Source of the DNA: Flavobacteriaceae bacterium
GTDB taxonomy: Bacteria > Bacteroidota > Bacteroidia > Flavobacteriales > Flavobacteriaceae
Length of the DNA stretch: 64,000 bases
NCBI GenBank assembly: GCA_947451525.1
Contig: CANFZM010000007.1
Coordinates: 1 to 64,000 of the forward strand
Direction of reading: 5' to 3'
Part shown: positions 34,702 to 44,231 of the stretch, in pieces
Numbering within the stretch: position 1 is the stretch's first letter
Layout: each line of letters starts with the position of its first letter
The notes under the pieces: generated by a model
The model's database searches: none
What the model saw: the letters and a program-made list of their open reading frames with translations, nothing else
What the model was told of the DNA's origin: nothing
Program-made: the position numbers and the translations under genes

Positions 34702-36666
34702 ATGAAGTTAAAGCACATTTTTTTAGGGTTGCTAATGGGTTTTGTTTTGGTAGCAAAAGCACAAACTAACTCCAAAGAGGTTTTATTTACTATTAATGAT
34801 AAACCTTTTTATACGGATGAGTTTATTAGAGTTTATAATAAAAATTTAGATTTAGTTAAAGATGAATCCCAAAAAGATTTAAATCAATACTTAGAATTAT
34901 TTGTAGGATACAAACTTAAAGTATCAAAAGCGAATAAGTTAGGATTGCAAAATAACACGCAATACCAAACCGAACTTAAGAGTTACAGAACCCAGTTGTC
35001 TAAAAATTACACAACCGATTCTAAAGTTACCAAAGAATTAATAGACGAAGGATATCAAAGACTTTTGAAAGAAGTTAATGCTTCTCATATTTTAATTTTA
35101 GTAGATGAAAATGCTGCGCCTGCCGATACTTTAACTGCTTATAATAAAATAATGAGCATAAGAGATAGAGTAACTAAAGGAGAAGATTTTGGTACACTAG
35201 CACAAGAATTATCTCAAGACCCTTCTGCTAAAGAAAATAAAGGAGATTTAGGATATTTCACAAGTTTTAAAATGGTTTATGCTTTTGAAAATGGTGCTTA
35301 TAATACACCATTAGGCTCCGTTTCTAAGCCCGTTCGAACTCGTTTTGGATATCATTTGATAAAAGTTAACGACATTAGAGATAATAGAGGTGAAGTTGCT
35401 GTAGCTCACATAATGATCTTAAAAAATAAAGAGGGTGTGGCTAATCCGGATGCAGAGACTAACATTGATGATATTTATAAAAAAATACAACAAGGTGAAA
35501 AATTTGAAGAGTTGGCAAAACAATTCTCCGAAGATAAATCTTCTGCTTCTAAAGGAGGGGTTTTAAACCGTTTTGCTTCTGGACAATTGAGTTCTGAAGA
35601 ATTTGAAAAACAAGCATTTTCATTATCTAAAGAAAATCCTATTTCAAAACCATTTGAAACCCAATTTGGATGGCATATTGTGAAATTCATTGATAGATTT
35701 CCTGTAAAATCTTATGACGATTCTAAAGTAGAATTAGAAAATAAAATAAGTAAAGACGATCGTTCTAGATTAATTACCAATTCGTTAACCGAAAAATTAA
35801 GAGTAAAATATCCAATAAAAAGAGATACTAAATTATATAATTCTTTATCTAAATTAGTGACCAATGATTTCTATGATAACAAATGGGCGCTTCCAACCGA
35901 TACCAAGAAATATGCTAAAACATTATTTACTATTGGAACTAAAAATTACACTGGAACTGATTTTCTAGATTATGTTTATTCCAAACAAAAAGGTGGATCT
36001 ACTCTAAAACCAATTGAAAAATTAACAGATAATTTATTCGAAACATTTGTTAATGAACAACGCAACCAATACAATAACGATAATTTGGAAAACGAATTTC
36101 CAGAATTTTCTGCTGTAATGGATGAATATCGTGATGGATTATTGTTATTCGACTTAATGGATAAAGAAATCTGGCAACGTTCTAAAACAGACACTACTGG
36201 TTTAAAAGCATTCTACGAAACCCAAAAAGACAAACATCTTTGGAAAACTAGAGTGGATACTGAGATTTATTCTTCTACCGATTTAGAAAAAATGAAAAAG
36301 GTGTTAAGCATGTTGAAGAAAAATCAAACTGCTAAAGACATTAAAGAAAAATTCAATACCAAAGAGAATGTAAACGTAATGTATTACCAAGCAGTCTATG
36401 AAGAAGGAGCAGAAGGTTTGCCTAAAGGAACTAAAATGGAATTAGGACTTTCTGAAATCACTGCCAAAGGGGATTATTACTATATTACAAATGTTGTGAA
36501 AGTACTTCCTTCAGGTCCTAAAACACTTGAGGAATGCCGAGGAAAATTGGTAAACGATTACCAACAATATTTAGAGCAAAATTGGGTAGATGAACTCAAA
36601 AAAGAATTCACAGTAAAAGTAAACCAAGATACTTTTGAAAATGTTAAAAAGCAAATTAAAAAATAA
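34702..36666 (+). CDS. Periplasmic peptidyl-prolyl isomerase with two parvulin domains
   Basis: The 654-residue product has a signal peptide (MKLKHIFLGLLMGFVLVAKA, cleaved before Q21). A SurA-like N-terminal region is followed by two parvulin (PpiC) domains: residues about 122-225 (NASHILILVD, SQDPSAKENKGDLGYF, RFGYHLIKV) and about 232-335 (VAHIMILKN, FSEDKSSASKGGVLNRF, QFGWHIVKF). The remaining 300 residues form a charged helical C-terminal region. It probably acts as a periplasmic foldase or chaperone for outer-membrane and secreted proteins. It heads a short operon with a second SurA-like gene 9 bases downstream and has a well-formed promoter at 34598. Confidence 0.88.
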   Translation: MKLKHIFLGLLMGFVLVAKAQTNSKEVLFTINDKPFYTDEFIRVYNKNLDLVKDESQKDLNQYLELFVGYKLKVSKANKLGLQNNTQYQTELKSYRTQLSKNYTTDSKVTKELIDEGYQRLLKEVNASHILILVDENAAPADTLTAYNKIMSIRDRVTKGEDFGTLAQELSQDPSAKENKGDLGYFTSFKMVYAFENGAYNTPLGSVSKPVRTRFGYHLIKVNDIRDNRGEVAVAHIMILKNKEGVANPDAETNIDDIYKKIQQGEKFEELAKQFSEDKSSASKGGVLNRFASGQLSSEEFEKQAFSLSKENPISKPFETQFGWHIVKFIDRFPVKSYDDSKVELENKISKDDRSRLITNSLTEKLRVKYPIKRDTKLYNSLSKLVTNDFYDNKWALPTDTKKYAKTLFTIGTKNYTGTDFLDYVYSKQKGGSTLKPIEKLTDNLFETFVNEQRNQYNNDNLENEFPEFSAVMDEYRDGLLLFDLMDKEIWQRSKTDTTGLKAFYETQKDKHLWKTRVDTEIYSSTDLEKMKKVLSMLKKNQTAKDIKEKFNTKENVNVMYYQAVYEEGAEGLPKGTKMELGLSEITAKGDYYYITNVVKVLPSGPKTLEECRGKLVNDYQQYLEQNWVDELKKEFTVKVNQDTFENVKKQIKK

Positions 36667-36675
36667 AACAGAGTA

Positions 36676-38082
36676 ATGATGAATGTATTGAATTGTAAGC
36701 GAGTACTAGGTATTTTCCTTTTTTTAATTGGTTTTTACGCAAATGCACAAGAGATTATTAAAGAAAAAGAGCCAGAAAAAAAGGTAGTCTCTACACAAAA
36801 AAGACAAAAAGTTGATGGTATAGTTGCTACTGTTGGTGACTATATTGTTTTAGATTCCGATATAGATAAAGCATTTTTAGAAATTGAGGGATCTGGTGGT
36901 TCAACCAAAGATATCACCCGTTGCCAAATGTTGGGTAAATTACTTGAAGATAAATTGTATGCGCACCAAGCCATTCAAGATTCTATTGTAGTTAAAGACG
37001 AAGAGGTTAAAGAAAAAATGAACCAACAATTAGACTATATGGTGGAGCAACTTAAGTCTATGGATAATGTAGTGAAGTATTTCAAAAAAAATAATGAAGA
37101 CGAGTTCAAAACAGAACTTTTTGAAATTTTGAAGCAACAAAAATTGGCTGCCGAAATGCAAAAAAAGATTATCGACCCAATTCAAATTACTCCAGAAGAA
37201 ACTAGAAATTTCTTTAAGAAAATTCCAGAATCCGAAAGACCACTTTTAGGTGCCCAATTAGAAATTGCTCAAATTGTAATCACGCCAAAGGTTTCTGCTG
37301 CCGAAAAGCAAGCAGTGATTGACAGACTAAAAGAGATTAAAAAAGAAGTTTTGGCAGGTGCAAGTTTTACAACCAAAGCAGTTTTATATACCGAAGATCC
37401 AGGTTCAAGAGCGAGTGGTGGTTTCTATAAAATAAACAAGAAAACACCTTTTGTAAAAGAATTTAAAGATGTTGCTTATTCCTTACAAGAAGGTGAAATA
37501 TCCGAACCTTTTGAGACCGAATTTGGCTTTCATATCATCTACTTAGAAAAAATTAAAGGACAAGATTTGGAATTACGTCATATTTTAATGGCTGCCAAAA
37601 TTACTCCCAACGCTTTAAAAGAAGCAAAAGATAAAATTGAATTGATTAAAAAACACATTCAAGATAAAGAAATCACTTTTGCTGAGGCAGCAAGAACCTT
37701 ATCCGATGAAAAAGAAACTCGTGCTAACGGAGGAACATTAATCAATCCAAAAACGCAAGATACTCATTTTGAATTAACAAATATGGATCCTGCAATTTAT
37801 GGTCAAGTATCTAATATGACTAGTGGAGAGATTTCTCCAGTAATTTTAGATGAAGATCCTAAAGCAGGAAAACGTTTCAAAATTATTATGGTTACAAATA
37901 AAATTGAGCAACACGTTGCTGATTTTAGCAAAGATTATACTAAAATTAAAGATTTAGCGCTTAAAGAAAAACAAATAGATGCCATTGCAAAATGGTCTGA
38001 AAAGAAAATTAAAGAAACCTATATCAAGATTAACGGAGAATATAAAGATTGTAAATTCACTAATAATTGGCTTAAAAAATAG
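36676..38082 (+). CDS. SurA-like periplasmic peptidyl-prolyl isomerase
   Basis: This 468-residue protein begins with a signal peptide (VLGIFLFLIGFYANAQ). The N-terminal SurA chaperone region starts at DGIVATVGDYIVLDSDIDKA, a typical SurA opening. Two parvulin-like domains follow: residues about 195-295 (LEIAQIVITPK, EDPGSRASGGFYKI, EFGFHIIYLEK) and about 300-400 (LRHILMAAKI, SDEKETRANGGTL). Length and layout match SurA. It lies 9 bases after another parvulin gene, so they are probably co-transcribed. Role: folding of outer-membrane beta-barrels and possibly T9SS cargo in the periplasm; the T9SS link is inference. Confidence 0.9.
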   Translation: MMNVLNCKRVLGIFLFLIGFYANAQEIIKEKEPEKKVVSTQKRQKVDGIVATVGDYIVLDSDIDKAFLEIEGSGGSTKDITRCQMLGKLLEDKLYAHQAIQDSIVVKDEEVKEKMNQQLDYMVEQLKSMDNVVKYFKKNNEDEFKTELFEILKQQKLAAEMQKKIIDPIQITPEETRNFFKKIPESERPLLGAQLEIAQIVITPKVSAAEKQAVIDRLKEIKKEVLAGASFTTKAVLYTEDPGSRASGGFYKINKKTPFVKEFKDVAYSLQEGEISEPFETEFGFHIIYLEKIKGQDLELRHILMAAKITPNALKEAKDKIELIKKHIQDKEITFAEAARTLSDEKETRANGGTLINPKTQDTHFELTNMDPAIYGQVSNMTSGEISPVILDEDPKAGKRFKIIMVTNKIEQHVADFSKDYTKIKDLALKEKQIDAIAKWSEKKIKETYIKINGEYKDCKFTNNWLKK

Positions 38083-38119
38083 TCAGCAGTAAGCAGTTGT
38101 TAGTTCGCAGATTTTGCAA

Positions 38120-38149
38120 ACTCCCAACTCCCAACTTCAAACTCAAATA
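38120..38149. repeat. Short low-complexity repeat (CTCCCAACTCCCAACTTC type) before moxR
   Basis: The leader contains ACTCCCAACTCCCAACTTC and ACTCAAA in tandem-like units. Related CTTCCAACTTCCAA units occur inside prmC at 58199-58235, so this belongs to a dispersed family of short repeats. No promoter was seen here. Confidence 0.5.
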
Positions 38150-38151
38150 GT

Positions 38152-39105
38152 ATGTCCGACGTAGCAGCAATTCAAAATCTAGTTCAAAAACGATTAGAAC
38201 TTAAAAAAGAAATATCTAAGATAATCATTGGTCAAGATGCCGTGGTAGACCAAGTGTTGTTGAGTATCTTTTCTGGAGGTCACGCACTTTTAGTTGGAGT
38301 TCCTGGTTTGGCCAAAACCTTGATGGTGAATACTATTTCACAAGCATTAGGATTGGGTTTTAAACGAATTCAGTTTACTCCCGATTTAATGCCATCCGAT
38401 ATTTTAGGAAGTGAAATTCTAGATGAAAACCGTCAATTTAAATTCATCAAAGGACCAATTTTTTCTAATATTATTCTTGCCGATGAGATAAACAGAACAC
38501 CGCCAAAAACACAAGCCGCTTTATTAGAAGCAATGCAGGAACGTTCGGTTACGATTGCAGGACAAAACTATAAATTAGATTTACCTTATTTTGTATTAGC
38601 AACCCAAAACCCTATTGAGCAAGAAGGAACTTATCCTTTGCCAGAAGCCCAATTAGACCGTTTTATGTTTGCTATTAAACTAGATTATCCTTCTTTTGCA
38701 GAAGAGGTAGAAGTGGTTAAAAGCACTACTTCCGATGCGAAACCAACTATAAACCCATTATTTACAGCGCAAGAAATTATTGATTTCCAACACTTAATTC
38801 GCCGAATTCCAGTTGCAGATAATGTAATTGAATATGCGGTAACTTTAGTTAGTAAAACACGACCAGACAATTCGCTTTCTAATGAATTTGTAAAAAATTA
38901 TCTCGACTGGGGTGCAGGACCAAGAGCTTCTCAAAATTTAATTTTAGCAGCCAAAGCCAATGCCGCTTTCAACGGAAAATTCTCTCCAGATATTGAAGAT
39001 GTGAAAGCTGTTGCCGTTGGAATACTTCGCCACAGAATTATTAAGAACTACAAGGCCGATGCCGAAGGAATCACCGAAGAAATGATTATTGATAAGTTGA
39101 TGTAA
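38152..39105 (+). CDS. MoxR-family AAA+ ATPase
   Basis: The 317-residue protein has the MoxR Walker A (GVPGLAKTL), Walker B (IILADEINRTPPKTQAALLEAMQE region) and sensor (LATQNPIEQEGTYPLPEAQLDRF) motifs, and the usual C-terminal lid. MoxR ATPases act as chaperone-like remodelling factors, commonly with VWA-domain and DUF58 proteins, and in Bacteroidota often head Bat-type operons. Here it stands 70 bases after the SurA-like gene, and a terminator follows 20 bases after its stop, with no DUF58 or VWA gene beside it. The specific substrate cannot be told from this sequence. Confidence 0.92.
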   Translation: MSDVAAIQNLVQKRLELKKEISKIIIGQDAVVDQVLLSIFSGGHALLVGVPGLAKTLMVNTISQALGLGFKRIQFTPDLMPSDILGSEILDENRQFKFIKGPIFSNIILADEINRTPPKTQAALLEAMQERSVTIAGQNYKLDLPYFVLATQNPIEQEGTYPLPEAQLDRFMFAIKLDYPSFAEEVEVVKSTTSDAKPTINPLFTAQEIIDFQHLIRRIPVADNVIEYAVTLVSKTRPDNSLSNEFVKNYLDWGAGPRASQNLILAAKANAAFNGKFSPDIEDVKAVAVGILRHRIIKNYKADAEGITEEMIIDKLM

Positions 39106-39125
39106 CTTATTAATTAACTAAATAT

Positions 39126-39162
39126 AAGCCTAACCATTTCCTAAAATTGGTTAGGTTTTTTA
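39126..39162 (+). terminator. Intrinsic terminator of moxR
   Basis: CCTAACCA (39129) pairs with TGGTTAGG (39148), extended by AA-TT pairs outside, and is followed by a T-rich run. A sister hairpin with almost the same sequence lies at 41545, after the second broken cargo gene. Confidence 0.8.
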
Positions 39163-39585
39163 TTTTCAATAAATTAGTGTTTATTGAATATTTTATTTAC
39201 ATTTGATTTGTTAAACAAATATTAATTATTCAATGAATAGTTTTTTCTGATAGAATTATTAACAACCTACTGTTAAAATTTTATCAGTTCGTTATGGTGA
39301 AAGCGCCATTAAAGAGTACATTTCTTTGTTACTCTACACGAAGGTTTGCAAGTACACAATGCCCTAAGCATATTTTAATTTAAATTGAGTGAATTTCTAA
39401 ACACTATTAATCTAATAGTATTTTAGATTTCAAATAGTATTTTTTTATTTTTTCAAAAACAAATAGATTTTGATTTTTCAAAATTAAAATCGGAATTAAT
39501 ACCATTTAGTTAAGAATTCAATACAGAAAATTCTTCCTTAAAAAATGGCTTAACCAAACTAATTAACCTTTAAATTCTTTTTATT
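39163..39585. other. AT-rich intergenic region, no gene recognised
   Basis: About 420 bases without a convincing gene. A 29-codon frame at 39295-39384 has no features of a real protein. TACATTTC at 39317 is one mismatch from TAnnTTTG but lies about 260 bases before the next ATG. The long leader may hold regulation that cannot be identified by eye. Confidence 0.3.
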
Positions 39586-40301
39586 ATGAAAAAAAATCTA
39601 CTATTTTTGATTCTTTTATTGTTTGGAGCAAGTAAAAGTTTTTCCCAAAATGCAAGTTTACCAGCGGCATTGTACAAAATGATGCACTTTTTTTAAACAC
39701 AGTTTTCGATAATTATGGTTCTCTTAACTCTGGAAATGGCCATAATATTATTACCAATGACTTCTATGCTGCCGATTGTGGGTTGAATGCTCCCAATAGT
39801 TTTACTCCTGCTGTTTTAGATGGAAATGTGAGTAATTTAACTGTAGATATAACAGGATTGCAAGGGAGGTTTACAATAGATATAAATGGTATTGTTAATC
39901 CAGCAGTAGGGATTCCACCAATACCTGGTTCCTATCCTATCACTTATACTATTTGCGATAGTAATAACTCTATGGTTTGTTCTGATGGTTATGGATGGAT
40001 ATCTGTTATTACCGATGATGCAAAAATGTCAAATGTGCATTCTGCAGTAAAAGATTTAGACATAGAAAAAATAGTAATTAATCCAAATCCTTCAGATGGT
40101 GTTTTTATAATTTCTTTTCAAAATAATATTAAACAAGCAAGTATCATCGTGTATTCTCTTCTTGGGCAAGAGCTTTATAGAGATGAAGTAAAAGAAACTA
40201 ACAAAAAAAGTATTGAATTAAGTGATTTATCAAGTGGTACTTACGTTCTAAAAATTTCCGATGGAATCAATACAATTAATAAACTAATCATTAAAAAATA
40301 A
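39586..40301 (+). pseudogene. Small T9SS type A cargo protein, frameshifted near its signal peptide
   Basis: ATG at 39586 encodes a good signal peptide (LLFLILLLFGASKSFSQ) but the frame stops at 39696. Another frame, open from about 39660, continues TSGIVQNDALFLNTVFDNYG and runs to 40301, ending in a T9SS type A sorting domain (INPNPSDGVF, LSSGTYVLKISDG). Adding one T to the TTT at about 39657 would give SQNASFTSGIVQND and restore a single protein of roughly 238 residues. The shift may be a true mutation or a sequencing error. No other domain was recognised; the middle is a beta-rich region of about 100 residues. The next gene starts 3 bases later. Confidence 0.75.
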
Positions 40302-40304
40302 CAC

Positions 40305-41452
40305 ATGAAAACAAAATTATCTTTTTTCCTTTGTCTATTAGGGTTATTAGCCCATTCTCAAAATATTAATATTCCTGATACTAATTTAAAAACTATACTT
40401 TCATTGTCTAATACAACAACGTATTTGTATGCTAAAAACCTTTCTGGTCAATGGATGAAAGTTGATACCAATGGCGATGGCGAAATACAACCTATTGAAG
40501 CCACATTGGTTAAGGAGGTTTATTTACAAAATAATAATTTTTCAACTCCTAGTTACTTTGTTACTCATTCGTTAATAGGTTTAGAAAGTTTTCCAAATAT
40601 GGATAGCCTTTATTGTAATAATAATCCTTTTAGCTCGAATATGGATTTTTCATCACTAATTCAATTAAAATATTTAGGAGTTAACAGTTGTAATATTAAT
40701 TCTATTAATGTAACGGGGTTAAATTTATTAGAAAATTTTATCTGTGGTACTAATAATCTATCAAGTATCGATATTTCTGGATTACCTAATCTTAAGTCGT
40801 TTTACTGTCAGTATAATCAAATATCATTATTAGATTTAAGCAATAATCCTTTATTAACTACTGTGAACTGTGATTATAATCTACTAACATCAATAAATTT
40901 AATTAATAATCCTTTGTTTACTAGTCTATATTGTAGTGATAATCAAATTCATTCATTAGATTTTAGTAATAATCCAATGTTAAAGCGTTTAAAATGTAAT
41001 AACAATAATTTAAATTATTTAAACATCAAAAACGGTATCAACCAAGATTTTTCTATGCTGGTTTAAACGACTGCTGGAAAACCGGTAATCCTAACCTAAC
41101 CACTGTGTGCGCAGATGCTAGTGAGCAAGTAGCGGTACAAAATTACCTAAACGGTTGTGGTAATGCCACACAAGTAATAACTGTAGTTAGTGATTGTACC
41201 ATGAGTAATGAAGAGTTTGGTATTAATGAAATAAAAGTATTTCCTAATCCAACCAATAGTACTATCAATATCAATGGCAATAATACTATTAAAACCATAG
41301 AGTTGTATGATAATCAAGGTAGGGTTTTAGTAACCAAAGAAGTCAATGCCAACCAAACCAATCTGGATATTTCTGGTTACACCAATGGGGTTTATTTTGT
41401 AAAAATCACTACAGATGCTGGCATAAAACTAGAAAAAGTTATTAAAGACTAA
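40305..41452 (+). pseudogene. Leucine-rich-repeat T9SS cargo protein, frameshifted before its C-terminus
   Basis: The first frame (40305-41066) encodes a signal peptide (MKTKLSFFLCLLGLLAHSQ), a short EF-hand-like loop (VDTNGDGEIQ) and about seven Bacteroidota-type leucine-rich repeats of 20 to 21 residues (LYCNNNPF, FYCQYNQISLLDLSNNPLL, LYCSDNQIHSLDFSNNPML). It then reads IKNGINQDFSMLV and stops. The -1 frame continues FFYAGLNDCWKTGNPNLTTV to a type A sorting domain (VFPNPTNSTININ, YTNGVYFVKITTDAG) ending at 41452. One extra T in the T5 run at about 41048 restores a roughly 382-residue protein (INQDFFYAGLND). As it stands, the LRR part lacks its secretion signal. It would be a surface or secreted LRR protein; the partner is unknown. 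Confidence 0.82.
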
Positions 41453-41460
41453 ATAACTTA

Positions 41461-41515
41461 AAATCCTCACCCCCCGACCCCTCTCCTTTGGAGAGGGGTC
41501 GGGGGGTGAGGATTT
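41461..41515. repeat. Perfect palindrome with 26-bp arms
   Basis: The left arm 41461-41486 (AAATCCTCACCCCCC, then GACCCCTCTCC) and right arm 41490-41515 are exact reverse complements around a TTT loop. It is strikingly GC-rich compared with its surroundings. Similar C-rich hairpins (CCCCTCTCC/GGAGAGGGG) are scattered intergenic repeats in flavobacterial genomes. It lies 8 bases after the stop of the broken LRR gene and could also act as a transcription or mRNA-decay barrier. Confidence 0.85.
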
Positions 41516-41544
41516 AAAAAATTACAGGATAATTCCCAAACTAC

Positions 41545-41578
41545 CTAACCATTTTCCAAAATTGGTTAGTTTTTTTTA
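41545..41578 (+). terminator. Intrinsic terminator downstream of the LRR gene
   Basis: CTAACCATTTT and AAAATTGGTTAG form a stem with one bulged T and a CC loop, followed by eight Ts. It closely resembles the hairpin after moxR at 39126. Confidence 0.8.
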
Positions 41579-41752
41579 TATGACAAATTTTAGAAATTTA
41601 TTAATTAGGCAGTATAAAATTAACAATAAGCAATTAAAGAGCAATAAAATGTTATTTTGATAAAAATGCTATGCCATAAATCGCTAATTCGTAAATTATT
41701 CAAAACAAACAACTTATTTGACTAAAAATTTTTTAATAGTACATCGATTTCG

Positions 41753-41760
41753 TAAATTTG
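41753..41760 (+). promoter_or_regulatory. Promoter -7 element of aconitase gene
   Basis: TAAATTTG matches TAnnTTTG exactly, 28 bases before the ATG at 41789. A -33 element at the usual spacing is not clear; the nearest TTTG is about 32 bases upstream. Confidence 0.6.
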
Positions 41761-41788
41761 CTCTGCAAACAAATAAACCTATTATATT

Positions 41789-44056
41789 ATGGCTTTTGAT
41801 ATTCAAATGATTGAAAAAGTATATGCGTCTATGGCTGCCCGTGTGGATAAAGCAAGGGAATTAGTTGGTCGTCCGCTTACTTTAACTGAGAAAATTTTAT
41901 ACAACCACCTTTGGGATGGTACTCCAAACACCGTTTTTAAACGTGGAACTGATTATGTAGATTTCGCTCCAGATAGAGTAGCTTGTCAAGATGCAACTGC
42001 TCAAATGGCATTATTGCAATTCATGCATGCTGGTAAAAAAACAGTTGCTGTTCCTACAACCGTGCACTGTGATCACCTTATTCAAGCTAAAGTTGGTGCT
42101 AAAACCGATTTAGCTGTTGCAACTTCCCAATCCAAAGAAGTTTTTGATTTCCTTTCTTCTGTTTCTAATAAATACGGAATTGGTTTCTGGAAACCAGGAG
42201 CTGGAATTATTCACCAAGTAGTTTTAGAAAATTATGCTTTCCCAGGTGGAATGATGATTGGAACCGATTCACATACTGTAAACGCAGGTGGATTAGGTAT
42301 GCTTGCTATTGGTGTTGGTGGTGCTGATGCCGTTGACGTTATGTCGGGTATGGCTTGGGAATTAAAATTTCCAAAATTAATCGGAGTAAAATTAACAGGA
42401 AAATTAAATGGTTGGACTGCTCCTAAAGACGTTATTCTTAGAGTTGCCGATATTCTTACTGTAAAAGGTGGAACAGGTGCAATTGTAGAATACTTTGGTG
42501 AAGGTGCAATCAATATGTCTTGTACTGGTAAAGGAACTATTTGTAATATGGGTGCCGAAATTGGTGCAACTACTTCTACTTTTGGTTACGATGATTCTAT
42601 GAGAAGATATTTAGCTTCTACAGGTCGTCAAGATGTTGTGGATGCTGCCGATAAAGTAGCGTCTTACTTAACAGGAGATGACGAAGTTTATGCTAATCCA
42701 GAAACTTATTTCGATCAAGTTATAGAAATTAATTTGTCGGAATTAGAGCCTTATATCAACGGACCTTTTACGCCAGATAGAGGAACTCCAGTTTCTAAAA
42801 TGAAAGAAGAAGCAGCTAAAAATGGTTGGCCTCTTAAAGTTGAATGGGGATTAATTGGTTCTTGTACTAACTCTTCTTACGAGGATATGGCTCGTGCAGC
42901 TTCTATTGTAGAGCAAGCAGTGGCACACGGAATTACTCCAAAGGCAGAATTCGGAATCAATCCTGGTTCAGAACAAGTACGTTACACTATTGAAAGAGAC
43001 GGAATTATTGCTACTTTCGAGAAAATGGGAACTAAAGTATTTACAAATGCTTGCGGACCTTGTATCGGACAATGGGATAGAGAAGGTGCAGACAAAGGAG
43101 AAAAAAATACTATCGTGCATTCGTTTAATAGAAACTTTTCTAAACGTGCCGATGGAAATCCAAATACACATGCTTTTGTAACATCACCAGAAATGGTTGC
43201 TGCATTAGCAATTTCAGGAGATTTATCGTTTAATCCGTTAACCGATACTTTATTGAACGATAAAGGAGAAGCTGTAAAATTCAATCCACCAACTGGAGAC
43301 GAATTGCCAACTAAAGGTTTTGCTGTAGAAGACGCAGGTTTTCAAGCACCAGCTGCTGATGGTTCAGGTGTTCAAATTTTGGTAAGTGAAACTTCAGATA
43401 GATTACAATTATTGGCACCTTTTGATGCTTGGGATGGTAAAAATTATACTGGAGTAAAATTGTTAATCAAAGCTTTTGGAAAATGTACTACAGACCATAT
43501 CTCTATGGCTGGACCATGGTTACGTTTCCGAGGACATTTAGATAATATTTCCAATAATATGTTGATTGGTGCGGTAAATGCTTTTAACCAAGAGGCTAAC
43601 AAAGTGAAAAACCAATTAACAGGTGAATACGGCGCAGTACCTGCTGTTGCAAGAGCTTATAAAGCTGCTGGTGTTGCTACAATGGTTGTAGGAGATCAAA
43701 ACTACGGTGAAGGATCTTCTCGTGAGCATGCTGCTATGGAACCTCGTTTCCTTGGTGTGAAAGCAGTTTTAGTAAAATCTTTTGCTCGTATTCACGAAAC
43801 AAATTTGAAAAAACAAGGTATGTTAGCATTGACATTTGCTAACGAAGCAGACTATGATAAAATTCAAGAAAACGATACTTTCGACTTTGTTGACTTAACA
43901 AGTTTTGCTGCTGGAAAACCTTTAACTATTGAAATTTCGCATGCAGATGGTTCTAAAGAATCTATCTTGGCTAACCATACTTATAACGATAGTCAAATTG
44001 GTTGGTTTAAAGCGGGATCGGCATTAAACTTAATCGCAGCTGCAGGTAATGCTTAA
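41789..44056 (+). CDS. acn: Aconitate hydratase
   Basis: This 755-residue enzyme interconverts citrate and isocitrate in the TCA cycle using a [4Fe-4S] cluster. The cluster ligands are visible in [10 protein letters not shown] and [12 protein letters not shown]. Other active-site stretches include [25 protein letters not shown] and, in the swivel domain, [19 protein letters not shown]. Length and the compact N-terminus match the mitochondrial-type aconitase common in Bacteroidota rather than the roughly 890-residue AcnA. It is a single transcription unit with its own promoter and a terminator 29 bases after the stop. Confidence 0.96.
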   Translation: MAFDIQMIEKVYASMAARVDKARELVGRPLTLTEKILYNHLWDGTPNTVFKRGTDYVDFAPDRVACQDATAQMALLQFMHAGKKTVAVPTTVHCDHLIQAKVGAKTDLAVATSQSKEVFDFLSSVSNKYGIGFWKPGAGIIHQVVLENYAFPGGMMIGTDSHTVNAGGLGMLAIGVGGADAVDVMSGMAWELKFPKLIGVKLTGKLNGWTAPKDVILRVADILTVKGGTGAIVEYFGEGAINMSCTGKGTICNMGAEIGATTSTFGYDDSMRRYLASTGRQDVVDAADKVASYLTGDDEVYANPETYFDQVIEINLSELEPYINGPFTPDRGTPVSKMKEEAAKNGWPLKVEWGLIGSCTNSSYEDMARAASIVEQAVAHGITPKAEFGINPGSEQVRYTIERDGIIATFEKMGTKVFTNACGPCIGQWDREGADKGEKNTIVHSFNRNFSKRADGNPNTHAFVTSPEMVAALAISGDLSFNPLTDTLLNDKGEAVKFNPPTGDELPTKGFAVEDAGFQAPAADGSGVQILVSETSDRLQLLAPFDAWDGKNYTGVKLLIKAFGKCTTDHISMAGPWLRFRGHLDNISNNMLIGAVNAFNQEANKVKNQLTGEYGAVPAVARAYKAAGVATMVVGDQNYGEGSSREHAAMEPRFLGVKAVLVKSFARIHETNLKKQGMLALTFANEADYDKIQENDTFDFVDLTSFAAGKPLTIEISHADGSKESILANHTYNDSQIGWFKAGSALNLIAAAGNA

Positions 44057-44084
44057 TTAGTAAGTAAAAATATTTTTGCAAATG

Positions 44085-44114
44085 AAACTCTCAAGGAAAC
44101 TTGGGAGTTTTTTG
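44085..44114 (+). terminator. Intrinsic terminator of acn
   Basis: AAACTCTCAAG pairs with CTTGGGAGTTT (one G-T wobble) around a GAAA tetraloop and continues into TTTTG. Confidence 0.88.
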
Positions 44115-44175
44115 TTTTTATCAAAAATAGGTAATAGACTTAAGGAATCTTAATTTCTTAATGGTTTAAATAATA

Positions 44176-44207
44176 AACCCTTCCAAAGTAATAACTCTGA
44201 AAGGGTT
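44176..44207 (-). terminator. Candidate terminator hairpin of gap
   Basis: A 14-bp arm pair (AACCCTTCCAAAGT and ACTCTGAAAGGGTT, two mismatches) closes on AATA, 25 bases after the gap stop. The following minus-strand sequence is AT-rich but has no strong T-run, so termination is probable rather than certain. Confidence 0.55.
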
Positions 44208-44231
44208 GAATTAATAATTAAATTTAATCTA

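Noticed and set aside
39295..39384. Small 29-codon frame in the moxR downstream region
   Set aside because: No leader, domain or conservation clue; its length is within chance for this sequence.
39586..39700. Programmed ribosomal frameshift in the first small cargo gene
   Set aside because: No slippery heptamer with downstream structure is evident at the junction, and the neighbouring gene shows the same one-T lesion; mutation, slippage or sequencing error is simpler.
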